Below, piece after piece: positions 38,201 to 48,850 of a DNA stretch of 64,000 nt. Made by a program: the position numbers and the translations under genes. Within the stretch, counting starts at the first letter, position 1; the number at the start of each line of letters is the position of its first letter. A model generated the notes under the pieces. The model had not been told where the DNA came from. It made no database searches and saw only the letters and a program-made list of their open reading frames with translations. Origin of the DNA: Ampelomyces quisqualis (Eukaryota; Ascomycota; Dothideomycetes; Pleosporales; Phaeosphaeriaceae); the NCBI GenBank assembly GCA_018398575.1, contig JAGTXZ010000019.1:1178001-1242000 (forward strand), in the 5' to 3' direction.

Positions 38201-40590
38201 TAAGAATAATCTTATAATTGTATAGATAGTAAGAAAGTAACTAATTAGCTGCTAACTTACTAAATATATCCTAATACTAGAAGTAACAAGCAGGTAATCT
38301 CTTATCTAATTAGCTTTAATTTTCTGCGTTGTCCTTAGAGGCGAGGATCCTATTAATCTTATAGAGGCTTGTTGTAAAAAACTTGTTCTAGGGCTTCTTT
38401 ATAATAAAGTAAAATGTATTAGCAGAAATAAGAGCTATACAAGCGCTTAGAGAGGGTTTAGACTCTAGGCAGTTTTGCTTAGTTAAGGTATAAGGAATCT
38501 CTAAGGTTTTTTAGGCTAATAGGAGCTTTAAGCGTCCTTTAATACAATAAATAGAAGAAGAGGAACAGTAAAGACTGTTTTAGATACAATAGTCTTCTTT
38601 CTCCTATAGAGCGTTGCATTATTGCACATTAAGATAGATAGTAACTAGTACTATAGCTTAATATAGAATAGTAGGAATAGAAAGTAAAGGATTATATAAA
38701 CAAGGGTACTTAAATAGCTAAATAAACTGTAACCTATCTGTGTCTAATTAAATCTTAAATTGTCTTAACTATTAGAGGCTAAGTATATAATCCTAAGACC
38801 TAAGATTAAGAATAAGAAATAGATAGTTTAAAATCTTTTAGCTATTAATATTTAAGTGTAGTTAAATATATTAAGTAACTAAAGAAGTAATCTAATCTTT
38901 AAAGCTGCGTACCTAAACCTAGAAGAGGAGCTTCTAGATAGGTTGCTGCAAGGCTTTAAAAATAGATAAGACAATTTGTAAATTTAAAAATAGAAAACCT
39001 TAAGCACTAGTGTTAACAAGAGTATTAAGGCATAAGCTAAGGCCTTAGTTATAAAGAAGTGTAGGTATAAGAAAATAGAGACTGCAAAACAAATAAGAAA
39101 GGTTAAAGTAGAATAGATTATAATAGCTTAGGCCTAGAGAGAGGTATCTTTCTAGGCGCTTCTGTTTCCTGTATAATATACCTTCTAATTAGGTTGCTCT
39201 TAAGCATCTTTATACTTATCTACTTCTATAGCTTTAATCTAACGCATACAAGGCTTTGTGCAGTTACTAGAGTAGTGTTCTAGCTTACTGTAATTGTAAC
39301 AACTACTAGGGGTCTTTTATTGTTCTAGCTTAAGAGTCTTTGTAGAAAAATATACTATTATAAATTAATAGGCTAGCGCAGGATTTGTTAGAGCGCTAGT
39401 AGTAGTAGTCTAATTTAGCTCTAAATTCTGTTATAGAGCTAACCTAATTGGCAACTTAGTAGCAGCTAGTGTTATACTTAGTGTAAGGTTATTCTTCTAC
39501 TCTATATTGTATATAGTAAGGTGTTCTACTATCTAATTAAATAAGTTCTTTTATTAGTGCCTAAATTCTAGGTTAGGGGCTTACAACCCTAGCGTAATCT
39601 TAGTCTATAAGTAGTAAAACTACTCTAAAGAGAGTACTTGTCTCTTAACTATAGAACTTAAAAACCTAGCTTTAAACAAGGGGAACATTTTCTTCTTAGT
39701 TATCTGTATTTAATTAAAAGCTGCTTAGCTTTTAGCTATCTTGTTGCCTATAATAAAGTAAGACTTAAGTAGCTTAATTATTTGCTTAGCGTTCTAGAAT
39801 TACTCTTAATTAGTATCTAATAAATATTGTAGCTTAAGATAGCCCTTAGCTAATCCTATAGTATAGCCCTATACTAAGGCTATGTGTTGTCTTTTAGTCT
39901 AATAGTAATCTAAGTTAATTTTAAGTTAATTCTAGATAAAGACTTACTATTAGCAGAAGGTAGAATTCTTCCTGTTACTAAGATTATCTATATTAGGCGT
40001 TTTCTTAGATTGTTAAAGTTAGCAAGAGCTCTTATAGTAATATAAGTACTTAGATATAGAGCTGTTAGATAAATAGTAGAGTGTAGAATTATTCTAGGGT
40101 GATTTGGTAGTAGGTAGGGGCTTGTCTAGTCTTACTAACAGAGTTAGTCCTTTCTTAAGGGAATTAATTTCTGCTAACGCCTGTTTTAAATCTTGTTGTA
40201 ATTAATTAACCTTTATTTAAGTAGGAGTTAGATTTAGTGCAGCTCTAGGCTAAGAGAGTTTCTTAGTGTCTGTCTTTTTTGCTTTAGCACTCTATTGCTA
40301 GGTTGTTATAGTTAATACAGAGTTGTCTTAAGAGAAGGCTCCTAGAGTTAGTTCTTTAGGGAGAGTTATTAGCGTTGCCTCTAATACTCCTAGGTTATTA
40401 ATAGTCTCTAAGTTTCTATTGTAGCGCTAAACGCAACTTTTCTAAAGTAATCTTAACTATTGTGTTAATAGGAAGATCTAAACCTAAAGGCTTTAGTTGC
40501 TAAGAGATCTAAGGGATCTTAACTGTATTTAATAGATTTAAGGTCGCAAACAGATTTAATTTGGATAGAGTTCTAGACGTTTTAACACAA
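35300..40590 (-). pseudogene. gag-pol relic of gypsy copy 2
   Basis: Collinear with the gag-pol relic of copy 1: gag near 40.58 kb, zinc knuckle near 39.28 kb, reverse transcriptase about 37.5-38.2 kb, integrase, and chromodomain about 35.36-35.51 kb. The position matching the ATG of copy 1 reads ACG on the coding strand (near 40580), so the true start is uncertain. Stops are RIP-type throughout. Confidence 0.85.
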
Positions 40591-40657
40591 TCTTTTTAAA
40601 AGTAAATAGCAATATTATCTAAATACTATTACTAGCAGAATAAAGTTTCTCTTGTAA

Positions 40658-40956
40658 TGTAATAACGCAGGTAGGTACAGCTATTAGAATTAAATTGGAT
40701 ACGTATTAGAGGCATTTAGGAGTGCGTGTTATATTAGAGATTCTAGATTAGCTATATACCTATAGGTCTTGTATAGAAGGATAAGAGAAACTTGTCCTCT
40801 ATCTATGCTAAGGGCTTATATTTATAGTAGGCGTAGCAGCTGAGTTAGAGCGCTGTTAGAGCGCTTTTAGTTCTAATCTGCTAGCTCCCTACATAATCTG
40901 TTACTAAGCCTTTATAAGGTATTAGATGTAACATGTGTTTGCATGTACTTGTTACA
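40658..40956 (-). repeat. LTR of gypsy copy 2 (plus-right)
   Basis: 299 bp, TGTAATAACG...CTTGTTACA, followed by ATAGG. It is the 5' LTR in element orientation. Confidence 0.92.
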
Positions 40957-40961
40957 ATAGG

Positions 40962-41375
40962 AGTAGGCTGCGGCAATAATGTCTCTCGCATTATAGTTTT
41001 TATTAGAGACCTATTTTGCTAAGCTAATTTTGCCTAATTTTACCTAACTTCTAGACTTCTTTACAGGATTACCCTCTTTTACCAAGAACTACCACAAGGA
41101 TAACTCTAGTACAGAGGAGCATTTCAAAAGTCTGTTCTCCCCCCTAGTTAACGCATAGAGCAAGTACAGGGGTATATCTGCCTAAAAATAGTTAGCCTTA
41201 ATCTTAGTCTAATAGAAAGGCTAAGAAAGAGTATTATACTGCACAGCTTATATTCTACAACGTTACTAGTTATATAGTAAACTATTTAAAAGCTGTTTAA
41301 ATGCTTTAGCTCCTCTAGCTAAGCTTATTTTAATATAATTTTTTTACGTTGAGTTATAAAGCTTTGAAGCTTAGT
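40962..41375 (+). other. Lightly RIP-mutated relic next to the gene island
   Basis: Plus-strand sequence at about 41.06-41.17 kb reads LDFFTGLPSFTKNYHKDNSS, TEEHFKSLFSPLVNA and then a stop, so it may be the remnant of a coding region, but I do not recognise the family. The change from AT-rich, stop-rich DNA to balanced DNA occurs close to 41370. Confidence 0.35.
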
Positions 41376-42309
41376 TAGCCCTCTAGACGTTTAGGCAGAT
41401 TTACTCCTGTACTTGCTCTGTGCGTTGACTGGGGTGGGGAAGATACTTTTGAAATGCACCTCCGTATACCAATATATTTGCCCAAAACAACCCCAAACGT
41501 TACACTCCGTAACGGGCATGATACTGTATTACGTCCATGCGCTGCAGGGGTAGCAGCGGCCAATGCTTCAACCATACTCCGTACATGTTTCATCAAAATT
41601 GTCCCACTACCTACCCTTTTTATAATAGGTAAACAACTAAAGTAACTAATCTGTACGGAATACAGAGTATAATCATAAGCTCTTACTTTTTTCCTGTTTT
41701 TATGTACAGATCTTAGGCGGGAAAATACTACTTACAACGTCAAGGCACAGGCCTTTGCTATCCTCAACGCTACCCTTGTTACGCCCCCTGTCTAGTACTA
41801 TACACTACTTTTGCCTTGTACGTACCATAGTATACATATGTGGAGCACAGTAGCTCGCCGCTAACTAGGTTTTAAACTCTAACTATAAGAAGGGCTGCCA
41901 CGAATAGGTCAATGCGCGCTTGTCTACTTGTCAACTACCCCTTTTACTCGAGGCCTTATTTTGCTTATCACACGTGATATGTATCCCGTGGGTGGTCACT
42001 CGTAGGGAGTAAAACACTACGCTCAGGCCCTAACAAGCTTCCATTAAACTTCACTCAAGTTTGCTCTTTGCAGCTTAATTGATATGAAAGTATTATTTAA
42101 GGCTTAGGCCTGTATTGATAGATCTATCAAGCTGACCTCTTTTGGCTTGATTGGTTTGCTGGCGGCTTCATTGTTGACAACTATGGGCAAAGAGAATGAG
42201 GTTAGGCACTACAACGCTCCATGTGATGGCATGACATCCATGAATTGTACGATCCATTCAATACAATACATTTGACCCCAACCAACGTGGCTTCGCGTTA
42301 CTGGCTGCG
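41376..42309. other. Intergenic DNA at the left edge of the gene island
   Basis: Base-balanced, with only short open frames lacking recognisable content. There are a few short palindromes (for example GATAGATCTATC near 42117-42128 and CACGTG near 41972) and no clear gene. The overlapping frames at 41375-41645 on both strands show no domain or signal. Confidence 0.5.
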
Positions 42310-42500
42310 TCACATTAGGCCGATTCGGGTGTATGGGTGCGGGCAAATAACGTCTCCCAGCTGCTTCGTGCGTCGAACGATACTGTCGTCGGGGCCGGGC
42401 AGGACTTCAATGAGACGGATGGAGTTAATGGTGTGGTCGTTGAGTAGGTCATATCGAAAGGATATCACCGTTCGGCGTTGTGGTTGCAAGCGACTCAGTT
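42310..42500 (-). pseudogene. Fragment resembling the N-terminus of a HET-domain protein
   Basis: A minus-strand frame reads FRYDLLNDHTINSIRLIEVL followed by PGPDDSIVRRTKQLGD and a stop. Fungal HET (heterokaryon incompatibility, PF06985) proteins commonly begin with Y-x-PL-x(n)-IRLLEL-x-PG and a following acidic/Arg segment, which this resembles. The expected next part (YEALSYVWG) is not found downstream, and the frame is closed just upstream, so this is at best a decayed fragment. The match is short and could be chance. Confidence 0.35.
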
Positions 42501-42548
42501 GGAGATAATTGCTTAGAACGCGTTTGGATCAGAGGAAAGTGCTTCGTA

Positions 42549-43074
42549 ACCGCTCTCCCTGAAGGCGGTTCGACTGCTGGAGAGTCGACCGAAGGAAGGT
42601 CGACTGGAGGCGATAGCGTTCGTGGTATCTGGCCAGGAAGCGGCTCTTTTCGAACAGGATGTATTTGGGGGTACTTGGACTGGAGACAGTGCACCCGAAG
42701 ATGCTTCTGCCACAACATCCAGCGCCTGTTTGATCGAAACAAGATCGCACAATGGTTTTCCTGCGGCAGCTTCAAGACCGAGAGCCTCACAATGTCACAG
42801 ACAACGAGGTTTGGATGAGAGATGGGAGTTGGATGAGTTGGGCCTGTTGCTTGAAGAATGGATCCGATGGAAGGACCAAGCAGCAATACGGCGAGCGACG
42901 CAGCTGCAAATTGCTTCACCAGTCAATTTACAACGTTGCACATCTTACCAAGTTAGAGGCCGTTGGATGATAGTCGAGCGTAGTTTCGGGTACGAAAGAG
43001 TAGAAGCGAATAACACTTCCTTGCTCTTGTTACGAATTCTTGGCATGTGCCTTCCACGAATGGTCCGCTTTTGA
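42549..43074 (+). other. Possible exon or decayed gene, unrecognised
   Basis: A plus-strand frame open from just after the TAA at about 42546 to TGA at 43074 reads like protein, with an acidic stretch (ALFEQDVFGGTWTGDSAPED) and an amphipathic helix (LDELGLLLEEWIRWKDQAA). It has no ATG at its start. The opposite strand is also open over part of it and begins with a signal-peptide-like MKQFAAASLAVLLL at 42919; a 45-bp GTAAGA...CAG intron candidate also lies on that strand (about 42907-42951). The strand of any real gene cannot be settled, and no family was recognised. Confidence 0.25.
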
Positions 43075-43492
43075 TGTAGTAGGGAATTTGTACTATTAGT
43101 TGTAAGAGCTAAGAGTCGCCTAAGAGTACGAGTATCATAAAGGACCTTACCAACTTCAGCTGCTATAGCAACCCCCATATATTTTCTGTAAAGTAGACAT
43201 TGGTATAAACAGAATGAGTGACATGATCTTTTCAGATTACTAGATGAAAATTACACTCGATTCAAGCCACCGAGTATCCAGTTTGCCTCTTAGTCATGCA
43301 ACAGTTGTATGAGCAGACGTAATGGAAGGGACCTGATTTGTCTCGCGCTGTGAAATCTTCAAATCATACCCTGAATAACTCTCAACGTCTTCCTTGAGAA
43401 GTCAAGTGCCTTTTGCGTGATGCCCACCAAACACTTCAATCCCATAGTCTTCAACGCGAATCGAGGTTGTGCCAGAAAACCCGTGTTCGCCG

Positions 43493-44485
43493 TCAACGGA
43501 ACACGCACAAGCCCTCCATATGCGTTGCCGCATTCTCCTGCCTCCATTTCGCCTGCGAAGCCGAACACTTCGTGCACACAAAGTCTGTATTCGGGCACTC
43601 CCAAGCCGAATGCACAAAGCTACTGCACCGGGAGCAGTACGTCGTCACACCAAACGGTGGCGCGGGAGTTGGCCTCTCCATCAGCCACTGCATAACGTTT
43701 TGCGCTGGCTTCGTGGATGAGATCCCCCACTGTCCTGGCTTCGCTCTCGGGTTTGATTCAGCTCCGTAGATTTCATCGCGAAGCACTGACAGGAATGCGA
43801 GGACAGTGGTGTATGTCGCTGCATTACCGGCATTGCTGACATGGTATGGCGTGATCTTGAAGATAGGTAAGATGTAGTCGATCGTTGCGTTCTTCGAGCT
43901 CGTTATTTTAGCCTGGATGGCAATGTCCTGAGCATTGAGCACTGCGATAGTTGTTGCAATCTTGTTTGGCGTGAAGTCAACATCCCCGGTTCGAATTCTT
44001 CCGAGCGCGTCATTGTCACCATATGATAGACAGATGATCGGACGATCGCCCTTCGAGAGATCCATTGCATCGATTGGTTGGTGCCAGACCTGATGTAGAA
44101 GCTGTGCCGCCTCAGAGTGCATCACGAAAACCGAAGAGCCGAAGTGAAAGGCATCAGGACTAGCGTCTGTTGACGAGAGGTGCGCGTTCGGTCGTAGACG
44201 TAGGTGGATAGACCACACGTGCGCTAAGAGACCCTCTGCGTGTGGACCCGGCGGACATGGAAAACCGCAGTTTACCTGCTGGCGATCGTATGTAGTGATG
44301 CCTATCTCTGTGAGACCATAGGGCGGACGCTCCGACCACTTGCGATAGAAAGTGACGAGTATGGCTTGTTTGAAGAGATTATCATGGCGTTGGTAGAGAT
44401 ATAAGCGAAGCACTTCCTTTTGGGGTTTGCTTGCGAGCAGACTGCGCAGGTTGTTCAGTTTCCGAGTGTGCGAGACGTTTGACAT
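43493..44485 (-). CDS. DEDDh-exonuclease-like protein with zinc knuckles, active site lost
   Basis: 330 aa, single exon. It aligns along its length with the protein at 53482-54633: TEIGI, GPHAEGLLAHVW, DAFHFGSSVFV, PIICLSYGDNDALGRI, NAGNAATYTTVLAFLSVL, then the zinc knuckle C284-x2-C-x4-H-x4-C297 and a second C304-x2-C...H322...C327 cluster. Of the residues expected for a DEDDh 3'-5' exonuclease, the first Asp and Glu correspond to T45 and Y47, the His to S217 and the last Asp to A222, so it should not cleave nucleic acid. The knuckles are intact, suggesting retained nucleic-acid or protein binding, or early decay. The first 40 residues do not match the paralogue. Its 5' end is about 230 bp from the kinase relic on the same strand. 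The family assignment (Gfd2/YDR514C-like DEDDh) is from motif layout. Confidence 0.72.
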   Translation of the reverse strand: MSNVSHTRKLNNLRSLLASKPQKEVLRLYLYQRHDNLFKQAILVTFYRKWSERPPYGLTEIGITTYDRQQVNCGFPCPPGPHAEGLLAHVWSIHLRLRPNAHLSSTDASPDAFHFGSSVFVMHSEAAQLLHQVWHQPIDAMDLSKGDRPIICLSYGDNDALGRIRTGDVDFTPNKIATTIAVLNAQDIAIQAKITSSKNATIDYILPIFKITPYHVSNAGNAATYTTVLAFLSVLRDEIYGAESNPRAKPGQWGISSTKPAQNVMQWLMERPTPAPPFGVTTYCSRCSSFVHSAWECPNTDFVCTKCSASQAKWRQENAATHMEGLCVFR

Positions 44486-44717
44486 TTTCGTTGGAGGCCG
44501 ACGTGTCGTAGGATCCGAGGGAGATATTGGATCAAATTCGCCGTTTGGTGTAATACTCGCGATGCTTACAAACGCCTAGTCGCAACTCCGGGTGAAAGTG
44601 GTGGTGAAAGTGAGCTCACCCTTCGTCGGTCCAGAGATCCACTTCGGCCCACAACATTGAAGTGCGTTTTGCAGATTTAATCGCGGACATATCGAAGACT
44701 ACAAAGTTCAGTCATGA

Positions 44718-45589
44718 TTATTCAATAGCAGTTGTCTCGATTCGAAGTTGCGTCAGTGCCTCGTGCGGCACTCGCATCGATGGCTCCGGACCATCATCCC
44801 CGGCATTACAGCGAAGAGGCTGGCGGTGGCTCTCTCCAGGTTTCCAGCTAATAGATGCTCTTATGACACTCGCTATATGAATCATACAGGCTAACTTTGT
44901 ACCCATCTCATATGCAGCAGCATCTTGGAAAAGTCGCAACTTCTTATCTAGCCACGTTTCACGATCCAACTCGAAGTACCACTACACCAGTCTGTCAATA
45001 TTAGCGCAGTAGGAACCACCGCGGATTTGTGCTAGATTTTCTCATTGGTTGCTCTCGGGCGTAGAAGCCATCGTCGCATGCATCTCTATGAAGATGCACC
45101 CGGAGGATATCTGCAGAGAAGCCTCGAAACCCTTGCATTTCGACCTCTCGAGCACCACAAATTCTAGTGAATGACTTTGGATTACCCGTAAAACACTCCG
45201 CGGCTGATTGGTATGATCGAGAAATGCAAAAGTCAGCAATGGAAACTTTGTGATGCCGTCCAATTTGAAGCACCAATATTTTGTTGGGCTTGATGTCCAT
45301 GTGATTGAAACTTTACAGTTTATACAGATAATCTAGTTTGATATGTAACCAAAGAAGGTGGTAGAATGTGTATGCGGTGCTCAAGGTCCTCGGGCTCCAG
45401 ATCCACGATATCATCCAGGATCTCCTCGAGATTTTCGTCTCCCGAATGATAGAGTAGTATAAAAAGGTATTTGCAAAGCGCATACTTCATATCCAGCGGA
45501 TCCAACACTCGGACACTGTGGTGTTCTCCTTCGTGAATGGTTGCATCTGACAGTTTTCCGGACGAGTAGTACGCGACGGCATTGCACAC
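44718..45589 (-). pseudogene. Broken eukaryotic-type protein kinase
   Basis: Pieces of one kinase domain follow each other on the minus strand in different frames. At 45589-45320 is an N-lobe/helix-E-like part (LEEILDDIVDLEPEDLEHRI). At about 45300 is the catalytic loop MDIKPNKILV, then IADFCISRSY (DFG changed to DFC), GAREVEMQGFRGFSADI (activation segment and APE region, decayed). In another frame follow GCIFIEMHATMASTPESNQ with a TGA, a TAG, and WYFELDRETWLDKKLRLF. The C-lobe end near 44.8 kb reads VIRASISWKPGESHR, then RCNAGDDGPEP. At least two frameshifts and two nonsense codons are present, and introns do not explain them. The type resembles the ascomycete kinase families expanded in many Pezizomycotina. 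Confidence 0.75.
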
Positions 45590-46077
45590 TTTCTGCCATG
45601 GCTATAATACTGTGACCAAGCAGTTTCTTTACTTTGAGTGGTATATCTGACTATTCTGTCGCTTTGGACTCGACGGGCTGTCCTCGTCCTAACCGATCCA
45701 ACGCATTCATTGGATCAAGTATTACACGGCAATGCTTTAACCACTTTGGGGACTAGAAGTAGTTGATTATGGCCATCACTTTGAACGTAGGACTCGTAGT
45801 TGCGTGAAGCAGAAATGCAAAGCACAAGGACACACACTGGAAGGGCAGGGAACGTGCAACAAAGGTGGCGAAGTGTGCAAGCTCGCCACACCACATTGAA
45901 AGGCTACGCCTTAGCCATACCATCTCTACTAAGACAGCATCTGGCGAATATAATTATATAAAGAGCACGTGAACAAAGTGAGTCGTAACATCCAATTGAG
46001 ATTACGCTCTCTTCCTGCTTGGAGCATGTACTCGCTTTATCAAGATCATTACATTACATCTAGTTATTCCCGCGCTC
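45590..46077. other. Intergenic DNA between the kinase relic and the carboxypeptidase gene
   Basis: Both neighbours are on the minus strand; this is downstream of the carboxypeptidase stop and upstream of the kinase relic. It has short unsupported frames only. TATATAAAGAGC at about 45955-45966 (plus) is TATA-like but no gene follows it. Confidence 0.5.
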
Positions 46078-47757
46078 TTAGCGGGAGCCGCGCTTCACCC
46101 TGCTCACCGCACTCGGTGTGCTCGAAGGTGGTAATGGCACAAAGCTCTCAGTATGAGTAGCCTTTGCCGAACCATTCGTACCATAAGTATCAGTAACAAC
46201 CATGCTTCCATCCGCGATGATTACATGGTCAAGCACGCGCTTGAAGTGCTCCAAGCTAGCTTCGGGCTGGTAGTAAGGTACCTCGTGACCCGCCTCGTAG
46301 ATCCTTGTGAAGCTGAAGTTCCCATACTCACGGACCTCACCGTACTCGACACCGTCGACGAGGAAGGGGGTATAGCCGGCGGCGCGGAAAGATTCGGCAT
46401 CAGTGAAGTTCGCAGTTAGAGAGACGGCCTCGCCACCGAACCAGTTGCAGATGTAGTCGGCGTCACCGTAAAGTAGAGCGACGCGGACTCCATAGGCAAG
46501 AATCTCCTCGAGGTCTTCGAGGAAGTTGGGAAAGACAAAGTCTCCGGTCGATGAGAAGCCAGATGAGACGTTGCGCGCGTTGGTGGTTGTGTAGTTGATA
46601 TTGACACCAAGAGCTTCTTGGGTTGAGGCGAGGTTAAGGAATTCCATGAAGTAGTCGGGAGGTGTTAGATCATCGTATGGGTGACGGATGTCGTAAACGC
46701 CGCGATCGCCAAAAGCGTAGTATGGCTCTTCTACTAGCGAACGGCAGAGGTTGGTGGCCGAAGAGCACGTCAGTTGACCACCTTCGGTTTCACGGTCGGA
46801 TTGTTTGCAGTACTCGATCTGGTCGTGGCAACCTTCAGGCATGTAGTAAGCCTGCTTCATGAAAGTGTAGATAGTATCGTTGATAGCTTTGATTCCGTAG
46901 GTGTTGTTGACCGCAAACTCAGGGTAGTAAGGAGCCTGGATTTGCTCATCGATGATACCGTTGATTATGCCAAGGGTGTCCATTTGAAGTTCGACACCCT
47001 CAACTGATCCGTTTTTGATACCCTCGTTTTGCTGGTAAAAGTAGTTGTAGAACCCTGGTCCGTAGTGACCACCGTAACTGTCGTACGTGTCAGCGCACTG
47101 CACGACAAACCTAGAAAAGATAAATCACCTCTCCGTCCACAAGTTGAATGTGAAATTGGTGATATCTGCATCAAGTTGCGGCGACAGCTCCAAGAAAGCT
47201 TGAAGAATGTGCCATGCACCAATGGCAGCAGCATCGGTGGTGTTGGCCTTGTCTGCATCAACCAGTGAATATCTGCCATCCTCATCTGTACGAGTTGTCT
47301 CGTAAGAGAAACCAACGCCAACTGGCTGACTCAAATAAAGCATGTTTGAGTGCTCGTTCCATGAGTACGGGTTCCATTGTGTCTTTAAATCCTCTGTGAC
47401 ATTGCAGGGCCCATGCTCTTGAAATAGGCCGATGAGCGAGTCACTCCCCGGTCCTCCGTTCAGCCACAAAGTCAACGGCTTTTCCGAAGGATTCTCACGG
47501 GCTTCGAAGAACCAGAAGAACATGTTGGTCGTTGGGTTGAGGCTGATGTAGCCGGCGTAGTCATCAACGCCTTCCTTGGTCTCACAAACGCCTTGCTTTC
47601 CAGGTTGCTTGAAGCTGATGGATGCTCCTTGAGGCGACGTGATTGTTCGCACGCCTGTCGGATCGGCCGGAATCTGGCGCTCCTCGAGGGTAGGCTTCCG
47701 TGCGCTGCAAAGCAATGCAGCCGCCAAGAAGGAGGTCAATTGCGTAAAGCGAGCCAT
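46078..47757 (-). CDS. Secreted serine carboxypeptidase (peptidase S10), two exons
   Basis: Exons 47757-47129 and 47077-46078, with a 51-bp intron (47078-47128; GTGATT...CTGAC...CAG) that interrupts the catalytic-Ser codon, give 542 aa, a usual length for fungal S10 enzymes. Residues 1-19 form a signal peptide. WLNGGPGSDSLIG (98-110) is the oxyanion-hole region, with Ser where CPY has Cys. TESYGGHYGP holds the nucleophile S210, GDADYICNW the catalytic D417, and YEAGHEVPYYQP the catalytic H474. Many N-x-S/T sites fit secretion. It removes C-terminal residues from peptides at acid pH, extracellularly or in the vacuole. The tail is Pro/Ser-rich and ends in basic residues, with no clear GPI signal. 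The splice is supported because it recreates the S10 motif exactly. Confidence 0.93.
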
Positions 47758-47823
47758 TGTGAAATCCAGGCGTAAACAAGAGTTGACAAGAAGAGTGCCA
47801 ATTTCTCTTGAACTTTAAGCCCC

Positions 47824-47831
47824 TCTTATAG
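47824..47831 (-). promoter_or_regulatory. Probable TATA element of the carboxypeptidase gene
   Basis: CTATAAGA on the minus strand, about 67-74 bp upstream of the ATG at 47757, followed by a pyrimidine-rich leader. The call rests on position and sequence only. Confidence 0.4.
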
Positions 47832-48257
47832 TCCAAGTACACAGCTGCGGAACACAACGGTATCAATCGGTCGTATCGCGTGCCTGGTACCACTGGGGCG
47901 TAGCAAACGGCTTTTTACAGCATCGATTTAGACCTGAATAGGCAACTAAGATGTTCCCTTGTAGCCGTCACCGACCATGATTGGACAGATAGTGTCAACG
48001 TTTGTGCTGATCGCAAGGCTGTACGCTGGTCCGTGGAAACTATTATCATCGCTCACAACCATCACGTCACCAGTCGGGCGCGGTGCAACCTGGAAATCCC
48101 GGTGCCAGATGTCACAAGTGTTTATTCCCGTGTCTTACATTCGATTTGGATTGGAGTAACGGCGATTGCATTTCGTATTTTTTCGCACGGTAATGTAACC
48201 TGCTATTCTTTTGATTGTGGCGAGCTCTTCCATCATTGTCGAGGGATCTGCCCAATA
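47832..48257. other. Intergenic DNA upstream of the carboxypeptidase
   Basis: Contains the presumptive upstream region of the carboxypeptidase gene and ends at the TA-flanked repeat element. No supported coding frame. Confidence 0.5.
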
Positions 48258-48848
48258 GGGAGGTTTCCCAGTCTGATCTGAAGATGCTGATCAGGAGGAC
48301 TGGGAGGACTATTTTAGAGCTAATTCATCTAAAGGCCGATAAGATTGATGCCAGCCCTAGCTAAGCTAAAGCCTAAGAGATAATTATCTCTACTAATAGC
48401 TTATCTTAGCAAGCGGCAAGCCTTAGCTACAGCGTTAACTAGCTCTATAAATATTACTACATACTCTACCTAGCCGGGTAGCCCTACTCTAGTTTAGATT
48501 AGATTAGATTAGACGAAAATTGTATTAATAAGTTTTCTTATTAGAAGCTTTTCTTCTTCAGCTTTCTAATTTATATTTTTAGCCTAAAAGCTTAAAAAAA
48601 ATTTGTATATAAGAAATACAAGTAGTTGTTTTTACTTTAAAAATATATATCTTGTGTTTAATTTAAGCTACATTTAAATTTTAATAAAGATAGAGGGCTT
48701 ACAAAATAGTACCTTCAAAAGGAGTCTTCTAGCTTAATCTAAACTAGTATTTACTTAGCTAGGCTTGGCACGCTACCTCTTAGCTTCCGCCCCACTGCTG
48801 CCCTACTGCTCGCACGGTCTATTTGCCACTGAAATTGGGAAACCCCCC
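48258..48848. mobile_element. Non-autonomous TA-flanked inverted-repeat element (591 bp)
   Basis: The ends GGGAGGTTTCCCAGT and TTGGGAAACCCCCC are imperfect inverted repeats, each bordered outside by TA (48256-48257 and 48849-48850), the duplication made by Tc1/mariner/pogo transposases. The interior is AT-rich and partly RIP-like, in contrast to its balanced surroundings. Inside lies a second inverted repeat: about 48467-48514 and 48729-48768 share CTAGTTTAGATTA in opposite orientation, which could be a nested smaller element. No transposase is encoded. Confidence 0.65.
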
Positions 48849-48850
48849 TA

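Larger units (their letters stand above)
33859..40956 (-). mobile_element. Complete chromodomain Ty3/gypsy LTR retrotransposon (copy 2)
   Basis: 7098 bp, bounded by LTRs of exactly 299 bp (33859-34157 and 40658-40956) and by the 5-bp duplication ATAGG (33854-33858 and 40957-40961). It is collinear with copy 1 except for small indels and the absence of the GACAC solo LTR. The gag-pol relic runs on the minus strand, with the RT box at about 37.70-37.73 kb and the chromodomain at about 35.36-35.51 kb. The two LTRs differ mainly by transitions, as expected after RIP, so LTR divergence cannot be used as a clock. Confidence 0.93.

Noticed and set aside
42449..42919. Secreted effector candidate (minus strand, MKQFAAASLAVLLL start)
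   Set aside because: The frame overlaps other equally open frames on both strands. The signal-like start also fits the 3' end of a possible 45-bp intron, and the downstream part lacks the cysteine pattern or codon regularity that would decide it.
43413..43769. Plus-strand frames of 83-118 codons
   Set aside because: They are antisense to the zinc-knuckle end of the 43493-44485 gene, which has paralogue support.
46153..47007. Plus-strand frames within the carboxypeptidase locus
   Set aside because: They are shadows of the S10 gene, whose catalytic triad and splice site are unambiguous on the minus strand.
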